Shown here one piece after another: positions 25,129-33,155 of a DNA stretch of 64,000 bases. Both the position numbers and the translations under genes were made by a program. The notes below the pieces were generated by a model. That model made no database searches. It was not told the DNA's origin and saw only the letters and a list, made by a program, of their open reading frames with translations. Where the stretch lies: contig QFOX01000001.1 of assembly GCA_003241645.1 (NCBI GenBank), forward strand, positions 62,001 to 126,000, in the 5' to 3' direction. Source of the stretch: Azospirillum brasilense. Lineage in GTDB: Bacteria; Pseudomonadota; Alphaproteobacteria; Rickettsiales; UBA3002. Within the stretch, counting starts at the first letter, position 1; each line of letters starts with the position of its first letter.

Positions 25129-27192
25129 ATGCAGCACGCAACCGCCCATGTTCCGCATCCGCAGATCACCGTCGATGCCGACGGCACCGCGCGCTCGCTG
25201 GCGTTCGACGATGTGTATTTCTCGGCGCGTGGCGGCGTGGCGGAAACCGAGCATGTATTCCTTGCCGGAAACGGCTTGCCCGAGCGTTGGCAGGGCTGTG
25301 GGCGTTTCACCATCGGTGAGTTGGGCTTTGGCACGGGCCTGAATTTTTTGGTGGCAGCGGATGCGTTCCTGCGCACCAACCCCACCGGCACGCTGCATTT
25401 CCTGTCGGTCGAGAAATACCCGCTGACGCCTGCGCAATTGCGCGAGGCGTACGCTGTTCTATCTCAAGGGGGGCTTGCCCCCCCTTCGCCTGCTGCGCAG
25501 GCTACCCCTGCCGCTTCGCGGCTCGCGCCACTCGACGGCGCTACGCAGGCAGATACGAACCTTGTTACGCTGGCTGAAGCGCTATGTGCCGCCTATCCGC
25601 TGCGCTTGCCGGGCTGGCACCGGGTGAAGCTGGGCCGTGTGCAGCTGACGCTTGGCTTCGGCGATGTGGCCGAACTGCTGCCGCAAATGGATGCGCGCGT
25701 GGATGCATGGTTCCTCGATGGGTTCGCCCCCGCGAAGAACGACGCGATGTGGAGCGCCGCCGTGCTTTCCGAGCTGGCGCGCCTGAGCGCGCCGGGCGCG
25801 CGCTTCGCCACGTTCACGGCGGCCGGTGCGGTGAAACGTGGCCTGCAGGAAGTGGGTTTCGATGTGCAGAAAACCCGCGGTTTCGCGTATAAGCGCGACA
25901 TGCTGGTGGGGAGATATATTTCCGAAGGGGGGCTTGCCCCCCCTTCGCCTGCTGCGCAGGCTACCCCCGCCGCCAGCGGCTCGCGCCACTTCGGCGCTAC
26001 GCATCGACTGCATCAGCGCTGCGAGGATACTGTGCGAGGGCAGCAGCCCGAGCCAGCCATGAGCCAGCGGAGCTGCGCGGAGGCATCGCACAGCACGTGC
26101 GATCTGCCGGAGCAAGCGAAAGAAATCCTCATCATCGGCGCGGGCATTGCGGGGGCGACCACGGCGCGCGCGCTGGCCGAGCGTGGCTACCGCGTGCAGC
26201 TGTTCGAGGCGGCCACCATCGCCAGCGGTGCTTCGGGCAATCCGGCGGCGGTGCTCTACCCGCAACTGACCAAATATTATGGGCCCGCCACCGCGTGGCA
26301 TTTGCAGGCGTACAGCTTTACATTGCAGCAACTGGCGCATTGGAAGCAGGCGGGGCTGGCGTTCGCGTGCGAACAGCCGGGCATGCTGAAGCTGGCGACC
26401 GACGCGGCGGATGCGGAAAAACTGCGCGGCTTGCAACACAGCCTGCAGCTGGACCCGGCCATTGCCCGCTGGGTGGAAGCGGATGAAGCCAGCGCCATGC
26501 TGGGCCATGCCGTGCCACATGGTGGTTATTATTTTGCGCAGGGCACGTGGCTGAACCCCGCGCAGCTATGCAACGCCTTGCTGCAGCATGCGCACATTAC
26601 AGTGAGGGAAAACTGCGCCGTGCAGCATATCGCGCGGGGCGATGCGGGGTGGCAGCTGACGCTGGCAGATGGCACCACGCACCATGCCGCGCAGCTGGTG
26701 GTGGCGAATGCGAACGATGCGCGGCGCCTGCTGGACAGCGATGCGCTGGATATTCGCCCCTCTGCCGGGCAGGTGAGCCTGCTGGAGCCGACGGCGCTTG
26801 CACCTTCGTTGCCGCATATCCTCTGCCATAAAGGCTATGCGATCCATACGCCGCAAGCGCTGCTGCTGGGCGCGACCTATGACCGCGCGGATCTCTCGTG
26901 CGCGGTGACGGAAGCGAACCATGCGCACAATATCAATGAGTTACAGCGTGCATTGCCGCAGGCAGTGCTGCGTGGGCAGGCCACGGGCGGCCGCACGTCG
27001 CTGCGCGCGACCACGCCGCACCGCCTGCCGTATGTGGGGCAAGTGCAGCCGGGGCTGTATGTGAATGTGGGGCATGGCTCGCGCGGCATGATCTCCGCGC
27101 CGCTTGCGGCCGAGATCCTCGCCAGCGAGATGGCGGGCGAACCGCTGCCGATCAGCCGTGCGCTGCGTGCGGCGCTTCAGCCGCCACGCTGA
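25129..27192 (+). CDS. mnmC: Bifunctional tRNA 5-methylaminomethyl-2-thiouridine enzyme MnmC, with two in-frame repeat insertions
   Basis: A 687-residue two-domain enzyme finishing mnm5(s2)U at tRNA wobble positions. The N-terminal methyltransferase domain has GELGFGTGLNFLVA and WFLDGFAPAKNDAMW. The C-terminal FAD oxidase has IIGAGIAGATTARALAERG, beginning near residue 333, and SAGQVSLLEP. Two stretches do not belong to the family: residues about 113-141 inside the methyltransferase domain and about 266-330 in the interdomain linker. Both encode GGLAPPSPAAQATPAAS from nearly identical DNA 459 bp apart (153 codons, same frame). The frame stays open and both catalytic domains look intact, so the enzyme may work. 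ATG at 25129 matches the family; 25039 is upstream. The end overlaps murI by 41 bp, convergent. Confidence 0.9.
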   Translation: MQHATAHVPHPQITVDADGTARSLAFDDVYFSARGGVAETEHVFLAGNGLPERWQGCGRFTIGELGFGTGLNFLVAADAFLRTNPTGTLHFLSVEKYPLTPAQLREAYAVLSQGGLAPPSPAAQATPAASRLAPLDGATQADTNLVTLAEALCAAYPLRLPGWHRVKLGRVQLTLGFGDVAELLPQMDARVDAWFLDGFAPAKNDAMWSAAVLSELARLSAPGARFATFTAAGAVKRGLQEVGFDVQKTRGFAYKRDMLVGRYISEGGLAPPSPAAQATPAASGSRHFGATHRLHQRCEDTVRGQQPEPAMSQRSCAEASHSTCDLPEQAKEILIIGAGIAGATTARALAERGYRVQLFEAATIASGASGNPAAVLYPQLTKYYGPATAWHLQAYSFTLQQLAHWKQAGLAFACEQPGMLKLATDAADAEKLRGLQHSLQLDPAIARWVEADEASAMLGHAVPHGGYYFAQGTWLNPAQLCNALLQHAHITVRENCAVQHIARGDAGWQLTLADGTTHHAAQLVVANANDARRLLDSDALDIRPSAGQVSLLEPTALAPSLPHILCHKGYAIHTPQALLLGATYDRADLSCAVTEANHAHNINELQRALPQAVLRGQATGGRTSLRATTPHRLPYVGQVQPGLYVNVGHGSRGMISAPLAAEILASEMAGEPLPISRALRAALQPPR
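25466..25552 (+). repeat. GC-rich multi-hairpin repeat in frame inside mnmC, copy 1
   Basis: AAGGGGGG-CTTG-CCCCCCC hairpin, then CTGCTGCGCAG, CCGCTTCGCGG, CGGCTCGCGCC and GGCGCTACGCA. The first 44 bases are identical to copy 2 at 25925. It adds about 29 residues without breaking the frame. The edges are approximate. Confidence 0.8.
25923..26118 (+). repeat. GC-rich multi-hairpin repeat in frame inside mnmC, copy 2 (longest)
   Basis: It starts like copy 1 and continues with ATCGACTGCAT, GCGAGGATAC and a 3' module around GGCATCGCACAGCACGTGCG that recurs at 59266-59343. It adds about 65 residues at the linker between the two MnmC domains. This looks like the full-length form of the family. Confidence 0.8.
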
Positions 27193-27988
27193 GCGCGGCC
27201 GTGTCGGCGAAGCCTTCCTTTAGGAAAAGGCCTGCATAGCGGGCGATGTCTTCCGCATCCGTCACGTAGGCGAGGGGTGGCTGCGTGGTCGTGTGCAGTG
27301 GTGGTTTCAGGGCTTGGCGGGCAATGGCCATGCTGGAATCGATCCACGTGACGGGCCATGGCGCATGGCGGGCCAGCAGGTCGGCCACCAGCGGGTAATG
27401 CGTGCAGCCGAGAATGACCTGATCGGTGCGGCCCTTTGCATCGTCGTGGAAGCAGGGCGCGATCTCGGCCTGCCACACGGCGTCGTCCACCCGCTCGCCG
27501 CGCAGGTGGGCTTCGGCCATGCGCGCAAGGTTGGGCGCGCCGTAGCAATCCACCACGCAATCGCTGGCGAATTGGGCGATGAGCTCGCGCGTGTAGCGGC
27601 TATGGGCGGTGTTGGGCGTGGCAAGCAGCGTGAAGCGTCCGGTCTGCGACTGGCTGGCCGCCACCTTCACGGCGGGCACCGTGCCCACGAAGGTAATCGC
27701 CGGAAACGCACTGCGCAACGCGGCCAGCGCCAGCGTTGAGAGCGTATTGCAGGCGACCACCACTTGCGCGACACTATGCTTTTCCTGCAACGCTGCGATC
27801 AAAGAAATGCCGCGCGCGATGATGCTTTCAGCCGAACGATTCCCATAAGGAAATGCTGCCGTATCAGCCACATAAAGCGCCGGATGCTGCGGCGAAAGCT
27901 GGCGCATGGCGCGCACCACCGACAGGCCGCCCAGCCCGGAATCGATCACTACCATGCATGGAGTGTTATGTTGCGTTGCACTTGCCAT
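27152..27988 (-). CDS. murI: Glutamate racemase
   Basis: A 278-residue enzyme making D-glutamate for peptidoglycan. The two catalytic cysteines are in VACNTLSTLA and LGCTHYPLVA, with the N-terminal DSGLGGLSVVRAM and FPYGNRS motifs. ATG at 27988 (ASATQHNTP) is preferred over the in-frame start at 28036, which would run into the leader of the divergent EAL gene. The last 41 bp overlap the 3' end of mnmC on the opposite strand; the final residues (AAEAPHAAHG) look like a low-value extension created by that overlap. Confidence 0.93.
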   Translation of the reverse strand: MASATQHNTPCMVVIDSGLGGLSVVRAMRQLSPQHPALYVADTAAFPYGNRSAESIIARGISLIAALQEKHSVAQVVVACNTLSTLALAALRSAFPAITFVGTVPAVKVAASQSQTGRFTLLATPNTAHSRYTRELIAQFASDCVVDCYGAPNLARMAEAHLRGERVDDAVWQAEIAPCFHDDAKGRTDQVILGCTHYPLVADLLARHAPWPVTWIDSSMAIARQALKPPLHTTTQPPLAYVTDAEDIARYAGLFLKEGFADTAALSVAAEAPHAAHG

Positions 27989-28052
27989 TTCGCTTTCATT
28001 TTTGCATGATAGAGGCTCATACGTTGAATCGCACAAAAAGGAAAGGGCTGCC

Positions 28053-29108
28053 GTGGTTGCCGAACGTGCATTTTCCTCTCCCTGGACGCTGTCTTCGCCT
28101 TATTGGATCGTGATCGCGGGCATGCCCAGCGCGGCGCAGGGCTGGAAGAATGCCGCCACCAAAGCAGGGTTGAAGCCGCTGGCCGACCACCCCGATTACT
28201 ACGCCATGCAGACCTCGCCGGAATGGGCGACCGAATGGGAACGGATTCTGGCTGCGCTCAACAGCGTGGCCGACGAGAGCGGCCTGAAAGCGGCCATCAT
28301 CGCGGCTGATAAGCCACCCAGCAGTAAAGAGATCAGCTTCAACCTGCGCCCGCTGCAAGCGGTGCAGGAGGTGGTGGAGCATCTGTGGCTGCTGGACCAC
28401 CTGAGCGAGGACCGGCTGGTCTGCTATTTCCAGCGCGTGATCGACCGGCGCAGCAAGCAGGTGGGGTTCGAGGCCTTCGCGCGCATCGCGCAGGGCGACG
28501 GCAATATTATTGGCGGTGCGGCGATCATGCGCGCCAGTCATGCGCTGAAGGTGGAATACCAGGTCGATCGCCGCATGCACAAACAGGCGATCGACACGTT
28601 CGCCGCCTGCGACCTTGACGGCTACATCTTCGTCAACTTCCTCACCGGCTTCATCCATCGCCCGGAAGTGTATCTCGAGGGGCTGAGCCAGGCGGTGGAA
28701 CGCCACCACCTGATGCCGCGCAGCATCGCGCTGGATGTGCCGCTGACCGATTACGTGCGCGACATTGCCAAGCTGCGCTCCATTGCGGGTTATTGCCACG
28801 CGCGCGGGTTCTCGCTGTCGCTGGATGATGTGATGACGCCCGAAGGGCTCGGCAACCTGCTGTCGGATATTCGCCCCTCCATCGTCAAGCTGGATGGCAA
28901 GCTCGGCCCCGCGTTCATGGACGTGAAGCGGCAGGGGCCCGTGCTGGAGATCATCCGCTTAGCCCACAATGCCGGGGCGCTGGTGCTGGCCGAAGGCGTG
29001 GAGAACGAAGCGCTGTTCCAGGCCTATGTGCAGGCCGGGGTGGATATGTTCCAGGGCTACCATATCGGCGCGCCCGAGCTGTTCACGGCCAAAGACTGCA
29101 GCAAGTGA
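28053..29108 (+). CDS. Divergent EAL-domain protein
   Basis: About 351 residues. The GTG start at 28053 has an AGGAAAGG site; an in-frame ATG at 27906 would lie inside murI. The N-terminal 110 residues match no domain I know. Residues about 120-345 form an EAL phosphodiesterase fold: FEAFARI in place of EAL, FVNFLTGF with the Asn, SLDDVMTPEG with the Asp pair, IVKLDG with the Lys, LAEGVENE and FQGYHIG. The usual E.TE metal-binding stretch is replaced by DVPLTD. It may still bind c-di-GMP, but catalysis is doubtful. It sits directly upstream of the tad operon, where a c-di-GMP sensor would make sense. Confidence 0.75.
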   Translation: MVAERAFSSPWTLSSPYWIVIAGMPSAAQGWKNAATKAGLKPLADHPDYYAMQTSPEWATEWERILAALNSVADESGLKAAIIAADKPPSSKEISFNLRPLQAVQEVVEHLWLLDHLSEDRLVCYFQRVIDRRSKQVGFEAFARIAQGDGNIIGGAAIMRASHALKVEYQVDRRMHKQAIDTFAACDLDGYIFVNFLTGFIHRPEVYLEGLSQAVERHHLMPRSIALDVPLTDYVRDIAKLRSIAGYCHARGFSLSLDDVMTPEGLGNLLSDIRPSIVKLDGKLGPAFMDVKRQGPVLEIIRLAHNAGALVLAEGVENEALFQAYVQAGVDMFQGYHIGAPELFTAKDCSK

Positions 29109-29241
29109 TGCAGTTCGCCCACGGTTTGTGGGAATCGGCGGTTTTTTCGTAATATGTAGCTAAAACTCAACGCGATTGCTGGTGCAAGCGCGTGCCGGAT
29201 ATGGTAGCGTCGGCCCCGTCATAAAAAAGCAAGAAACACCC

Positions 29242-30132
29242 ATGCCCGCACGCTCCATTGCTATTCTCATCCTTGGTCTTGTCATTGCTGTTGGCACGGC
29301 CGTTTCGCTTAAAAGCCGTATGGGCCAGCAGGCCGCGGCACCGAAGTCGCAGGTGCTGGTCGCCGCGGCGGATATTCCGGCCGGCAGCTTCGTGCGCGCC
29401 GAATACCACCTGAAGCTGGCCGACTGGCCGCAGGACAACATCACCCCCGCCATGCTGACCAGCGAAGCCGTGCAGCCGGTGGATTACGAAGGCGCGGTCG
29501 CGCGCCGCGCCATCAGCACGGGCGAGGCCATTACCAACAGCATGCTGGTGAAATCGAACGAGGGCGGCTTCATGTCGGCCGTGCTGGAGCCGGGCAAGCG
29601 CGCGGTTTCCATTCCGGTGGACCCTACATCGGGCAATGCGGGCTTCATCTTCCCCGGCGACCGGGTGGATTTGATCCTGACCCACAAGATCGACCTGAAT
29701 GGCGGCGAAGAGCGCGCCTCGGAAACCTTCATCGAGGACGTGCGCGTGCTGGCGGTGGACCAGATGCTGGACAACCCCGAGAACAAGGCCATGCTCGCCA
29801 AGACCGTGACGCTGGAAGTCACGCCCAAGCAGGCTGAGGAGATCAACGTGGCGAAGGACTTAGGCAAGATCAGCCTGTCGCTGCGCAGCTTAGCGACCAA
29901 GAAAGATGCCGCGGGCGACACGGACGGGCCCACCACGTTCGACGAAGTACTGCAGCAGGAAGTGCCCACCGACCTGCCGCCGCAGAACCTGACGCGCGAC
30001 ACCGACGTGAGCAAGATCATTACCCCGCGTGACGCGGCGGGCACACGCGTGCGCGTGCTGCGCCCGGGTGCTGAGCCGCAGGAGATCGAATTCAACCCCG
30101 AAGGCGCGTCGCGCGCGCAGGAGATCCGCTGA
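29242..30132 (+). CDS. cpaB: Flp pilus assembly protein CpaB
   Basis: A 296-residue protein: membrane anchor (SIAILILGLVIAVGTAV, residues about 5-21), SAF domain (VLVAAADIPAGSFVRAEYHL) and the RcpC block (NAGFIFPGDRVDLILTH). CpaB works in the periplasm with the secretin CpaC in Tad pilus assembly. It opens a rightward run cpaB-C-D-E-F-tadB-C with gaps of 0-10 bp. ATG at 29242 gives the correct anchored N-terminus. A second, shorter-linked copy lies at 1-861 on the other strand. Confidence 0.93.
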   Translation: MPARSIAILILGLVIAVGTAVSLKSRMGQQAAAPKSQVLVAAADIPAGSFVRAEYHLKLADWPQDNITPAMLTSEAVQPVDYEGAVARRAISTGEAITNSMLVKSNEGGFMSAVLEPGKRAVSIPVDPTSGNAGFIFPGDRVDLILTHKIDLNGGEERASETFIEDVRVLAVDQMLDNPENKAMLAKTVTLEVTPKQAEEINVAKDLGKISLSLRSLATKKDAAGDTDGPTTFDEVLQQEVPTDLPPQNLTRDTDVSKIITPRDAAGTRVRVLRPGAEPQEIEFNPEGASRAQEIR

Positions 30133-30133
30133 T

Positions 30134-31576
30134 ATGCGCTCGTTCCTTGCCCGAATCGCTGCCCTGTTCGCTGCCTACACGCTGGCCATGCAGCCGGTCT
30201 ATGCGCAGCAATCCACCAATTTCTATGAAGCGCTTGGCTATCAGGGCGCGGCCCCCGGCGTGATCGATGTGGAGATCAACAAGGGTGCACCGCTGCGCCT
30301 GCCGTCGGCGGCGGCCTCGGTGGCCGTGGCCGACCCCGAGATCGCGGATGTGCAGGTGATCTCGCCGAAAATGCTCTACGTGAATGGCCGCGGCATTGGT
30401 GAAACCAGCGTCATCGCGGTGGATGCCAGCGACAACATCATCCTCGAATCCACCGTGAACGTGACCCACAACCTGTCGCGCCTGAAACGCGCGGCGGAGG
30501 AGCTTTCGCCGAATAACGACGTGGTCGCCACCAGCACCGACAATGCCATTATCCTGAAGGGCAAGGTGGAATCACCCGTCGCCGCCGAGAAGATCCAGCG
30601 CATGGCGACCAGCTTCCTGCAGGGCGAAGGCCAGCAGGTCATCAACATGCTCGACACCTCGGCCACCGATCAGGTGATGCTGAAAGTGAAGATCGTGGAA
30701 GTGGCACGCAACGAGCTGAAGCGTTTCGGTATTAACTGGGAAAGCCTCATCAACGCGGGCAGCGGCTTTGTGTTCGGCGTGGGGCAGGGGCGTGACTTCG
30801 TGAATGACACGAACGGTTACGTGCGCGGCACCAATGGCGATAACAGCCTGTTCGCGGGCTATCGCGGGTCGGATGCGAACATCAACGCTGCCATTGACGC
30901 GCTGGAGCAGGACGGGCTCATCAGCGTGCTGGCCGAGCCGAACCTGACGACGCGTTCGGGCACCGCGGCGAACTTCCTCGCAGGCGGGGAATACCCCATT
31001 CCCGTTCCGGGGCAGAATGGCACCGTGACCATCGAATACCGCCAGTTCGGCGTGAGCCTGCAATTCACCCCGGTGGTGCTGTCGCCGGAGAAGATCAGCC
31101 TCAGCGTGCTGCCTGAGGTGAGCGCGCTTTCCATGGCGAATGCGGTGACGCTGAATGGCACGACCGTGCCGGGCCTGACCACGCGCCGTGCTTCCACCAC
31201 GGTGGATCTGGGCACGGGCCAGAGCTTCGCCATTGCCGGGCTGCTGCGCAACGACCAGGGCACCTCGGTGGATAAATTCCCGTTCCTTGGTGATGTGCCG
31301 GTGCTGGGTGCGCTGTTCCGCTCCAGCGAATTCCAGAACAACCAGACCGAGCTGGTCATTCTGGTGACGCCGTACATCGTGAAACCCGTGGATAAGCCGG
31401 AGCTGCTCGCCACCCCGCTGGATGGGCACAAGCCCGCGACGGATGGCGAACGCATCCTGCTGGGGCGGTTGCACAACGAAACACCGAAATACAAGAACTC
31501 TGCCAAGCCAGAGGTCACCACGCCTGCGAGCGCGTTCGACGGCATTGGTGGTCAGGCTGGCTTCCTCATTCGATAG
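30134..31576 (+). CDS. cpaC: Tad pilus secretin CpaC (RcpA)
   Basis: A 480-residue protein with a signal peptide (residues 1 to about 24, ending VYAQ). An N-terminal secretin-associated domain (INKGAPLRLPSAAASVAVAD) and a BON-like segment (NAIILKGKVESPVAAEKIQ) precede the secretin core (VLAEPNLTTRSGTAANFLAG to FLGDVPVLGALFRS, then ELVILVTPYIVKPV). It forms the outer-membrane pore for the pilus. It starts one base after the cpaB stop, with AGGAG ten bases upstream. Confidence 0.95.
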   Translation: MRSFLARIAALFAAYTLAMQPVYAQQSTNFYEALGYQGAAPGVIDVEINKGAPLRLPSAAASVAVADPEIADVQVISPKMLYVNGRGIGETSVIAVDASDNIILESTVNVTHNLSRLKRAAEELSPNNDVVATSTDNAIILKGKVESPVAAEKIQRMATSFLQGEGQQVINMLDTSATDQVMLKVKIVEVARNELKRFGINWESLINAGSGFVFGVGQGRDFVNDTNGYVRGTNGDNSLFAGYRGSDANINAAIDALEQDGLISVLAEPNLTTRSGTAANFLAGGEYPIPVPGQNGTVTIEYRQFGVSLQFTPVVLSPEKISLSVLPEVSALSMANAVTLNGTTVPGLTTRRASTTVDLGTGQSFAIAGLLRNDQGTSVDKFPFLGDVPVLGALFRSSEFQNNQTELVILVTPYIVKPVDKPELLATPLDGHKPATDGERILLGRLHNETPKYKNSAKPEVTTPASAFDGIGGQAGFLIR

Positions 31577-31585
31577 GAGAGGCCC

Positions 31586-31936
31586 ATGCGCCATGTGATG
31601 CTGCTGATCGCCTGCCTTGGCCTTGCGGCGTGCAGTGATTTCGAGCCACGCGAAAAAGTTGCCGACGTGGACCCGGACACGGGCTGGGTCGTGCCGCCCT
31701 ATCCCTGCCCGGACTGGAGCCAGGACGCCACCGTGAATTACGACAACAGCCTGCACAGCAATTATGGCTGCGCGGTGAACAATAACCTCGCTGTGCAGCT
31801 GGCCGATCCGTGGGACCTGAAAGAGGGCCGCGGCAGCGACACCGGCAACACCGATATGGGGGTGCTGACCATCGAGCGTTACCGCGCCGGGGAGATCCCC
31901 GTTCCACTCACCCCCATGCAGGATAACGGCCAATAA
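31586..31936 (+). CDS. cpaD: Short CpaD-like Tad pilus lipoprotein
   Basis: A 116-residue lipoprotein with lipobox CLGLAACS (Cys at about residue 16) and the CpaD signature CPDWSQDA, NYGCAVNNNLAVQLADPWDL and EGRG. CpaD normally is about 200 residues and supports the secretin. Here the N-terminal half of the family is missing and only the signature region remains. It has the expected place between cpaC and cpaE and starts 9 bp after cpaC, with TAGGAGAG as ribosome site. Confidence 0.85.
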   Translation: MRHVMLLIACLGLAACSDFEPREKVADVDPDTGWVVPPYPCPDWSQDATVNYDNSLHSNYGCAVNNNLAVQLADPWDLKEGRGSDTGNTDMGVLTIERYRAGEIPVPLTPMQDNGQ

Positions 31937-31937
31937 C

Positions 31938-33155
31938 ATGACCAGTCCCTCCGGCAGCCTTGGCACCACGCACCTGCTTGCCTATGTCAGCAACGGCGAA
32001 TCTGCGGCCAGCATCCGCGCGCTGATGAACCGCCAGAATATCACCGATTTCGCCGTGGAGCCGGGCACCGCCACGGAAGCCACTGAATACCTGAAGACCC
32101 ATGCCAGCCCGCAGATCCTGATCGTGGAAGTCCCCTCGTCGGACGCGGCACCGAAAATGCTGGATGCACTGGCCGACGTGGTGCACCCGGCGACGCGTGT
32201 GATCGTCACCGGCACGGTGGACACGTTCAGCTTCTACCACTGGCTGATGGGCCTTGGCATCCACGACTATTTGCTGTCGCCGTTCAACGAGCAGCAGCTT
32301 GCCTCGGCGCTCAGCAAGGGGGCGGCCGGCAGCAGCGCGCCGGCGAACGATGCACCGTCGCCCGAGGCGCGCAAGATCGTCGCCTTCGTGGGCACGCGCG
32401 GCGGGGTGGGCACCACCAGCCTTGCGACCGCTTCGGCCTGCATGCTGGCCGAGGAATTCGGCAGACAGACCGCGCTGATCGACCTTGATCCGCAATTCGG
32501 CAGTGCCGCGCTGGCACTGGACCTTGAGCCCAGCCGCGGCATGCGCGACGCGCTGGAGAAGCCCGATCGCATCGACACGCTGTTCCTTGAGCGCGTGATG
32601 ATGAAGCCCTACCCCAAACTTTCGGTGCTGGGCGCCGAAGAGCCCTTCGCCGACAGCGTGAACATCCACCCCGAGGCGGGCGCGTTATTGTTCGGCGCGC
32701 TGCGCGAGAAATTCCCCCTCTGCGTGGTGGATGTGCCGCGCCAGCTCACCCCGCTCACGCGCTATGTGCTGGCCCATGCCGACCATGTGGTGCTGGTGAC
32801 CGAGCCGGGCATTCTTGGCCTGCGTGACGCGCTGCGCCTGCGCGACTTGCTGGTGCAAACGCTGAAACGCCCGGCACCCACGGTGCTCATCAACCGCGAC
32901 GGCATGGCCAGCAAGCAGCAACCCTCGCGCACGGAATATGCGAAACATCTCGGCGCGACACCGGCGGCGTATGTTCCGTTCCATGAAGAAATCATCGGCG
33001 CCACTGCCCGTGGTGAAACGCTGCACGACCACGCCAAGCTGCAGCCGGTGGTAACGCCGCTGCGCCAGTTCCTGCAAACGCTGCTGGGCGATGCGCCGGA
33101 TGCTGCCGACGCGAAACCTGCTTCGAAACGTGGTTTCCTGAAAGGGCGCAAGTGA
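31938..33155 (+). CDS. cpaE: Pilus assembly ATPase CpaE (ParA/MinD family)
   Basis: A 405-residue protein. Residues about 12-130 form a receiver-like domain without a full phosphorylation site. From about residue 148 there is a MinD/ParA ATPase with deviant P-loop FVGTRGGVGTTSLATA, and ALIDLDPQFGS as switch I. CpaE places the Tad machine in the cell in Caulobacter. The gene starts right after the cpaD stop and its TGA overlaps the cpaF start by one base. Confidence 0.93.
   Translation: MTSPSGSLGTTHLLAYVSNGESAASIRALMNRQNITDFAVEPGTATEATEYLKTHASPQILIVEVPSSDAAPKMLDALADVVHPATRVIVTGTVDTFSFYHWLMGLGIHDYLLSPFNEQQLASALSKGAAGSSAPANDAPSPEARKIVAFVGTRGGVGTTSLATASACMLAEEFGRQTALIDLDPQFGSAALALDLEPSRGMRDALEKPDRIDTLFLERVMMKPYPKLSVLGAEEPFADSVNIHPEAGALLFGALREKFPLCVVDVPRQLTPLTRYVLAHADHVVLVTEPGILGLRDALRLRDLLVQTLKRPAPTVLINRDGMASKQQPSRTEYAKHLGATPAAYVPFHEEIIGATARGETLHDHAKLQPVVTPLRQFLQTLLGDAPDAADAKPASKRGFLKGRK

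Noticed and set aside
25441..26118. Frameshift or assembly error in mnmC
   Set aside because: The frame is continuous through both unusual segments and both catalytic domains are intact; the segments are repeat insertions with lengths compatible with the frame.
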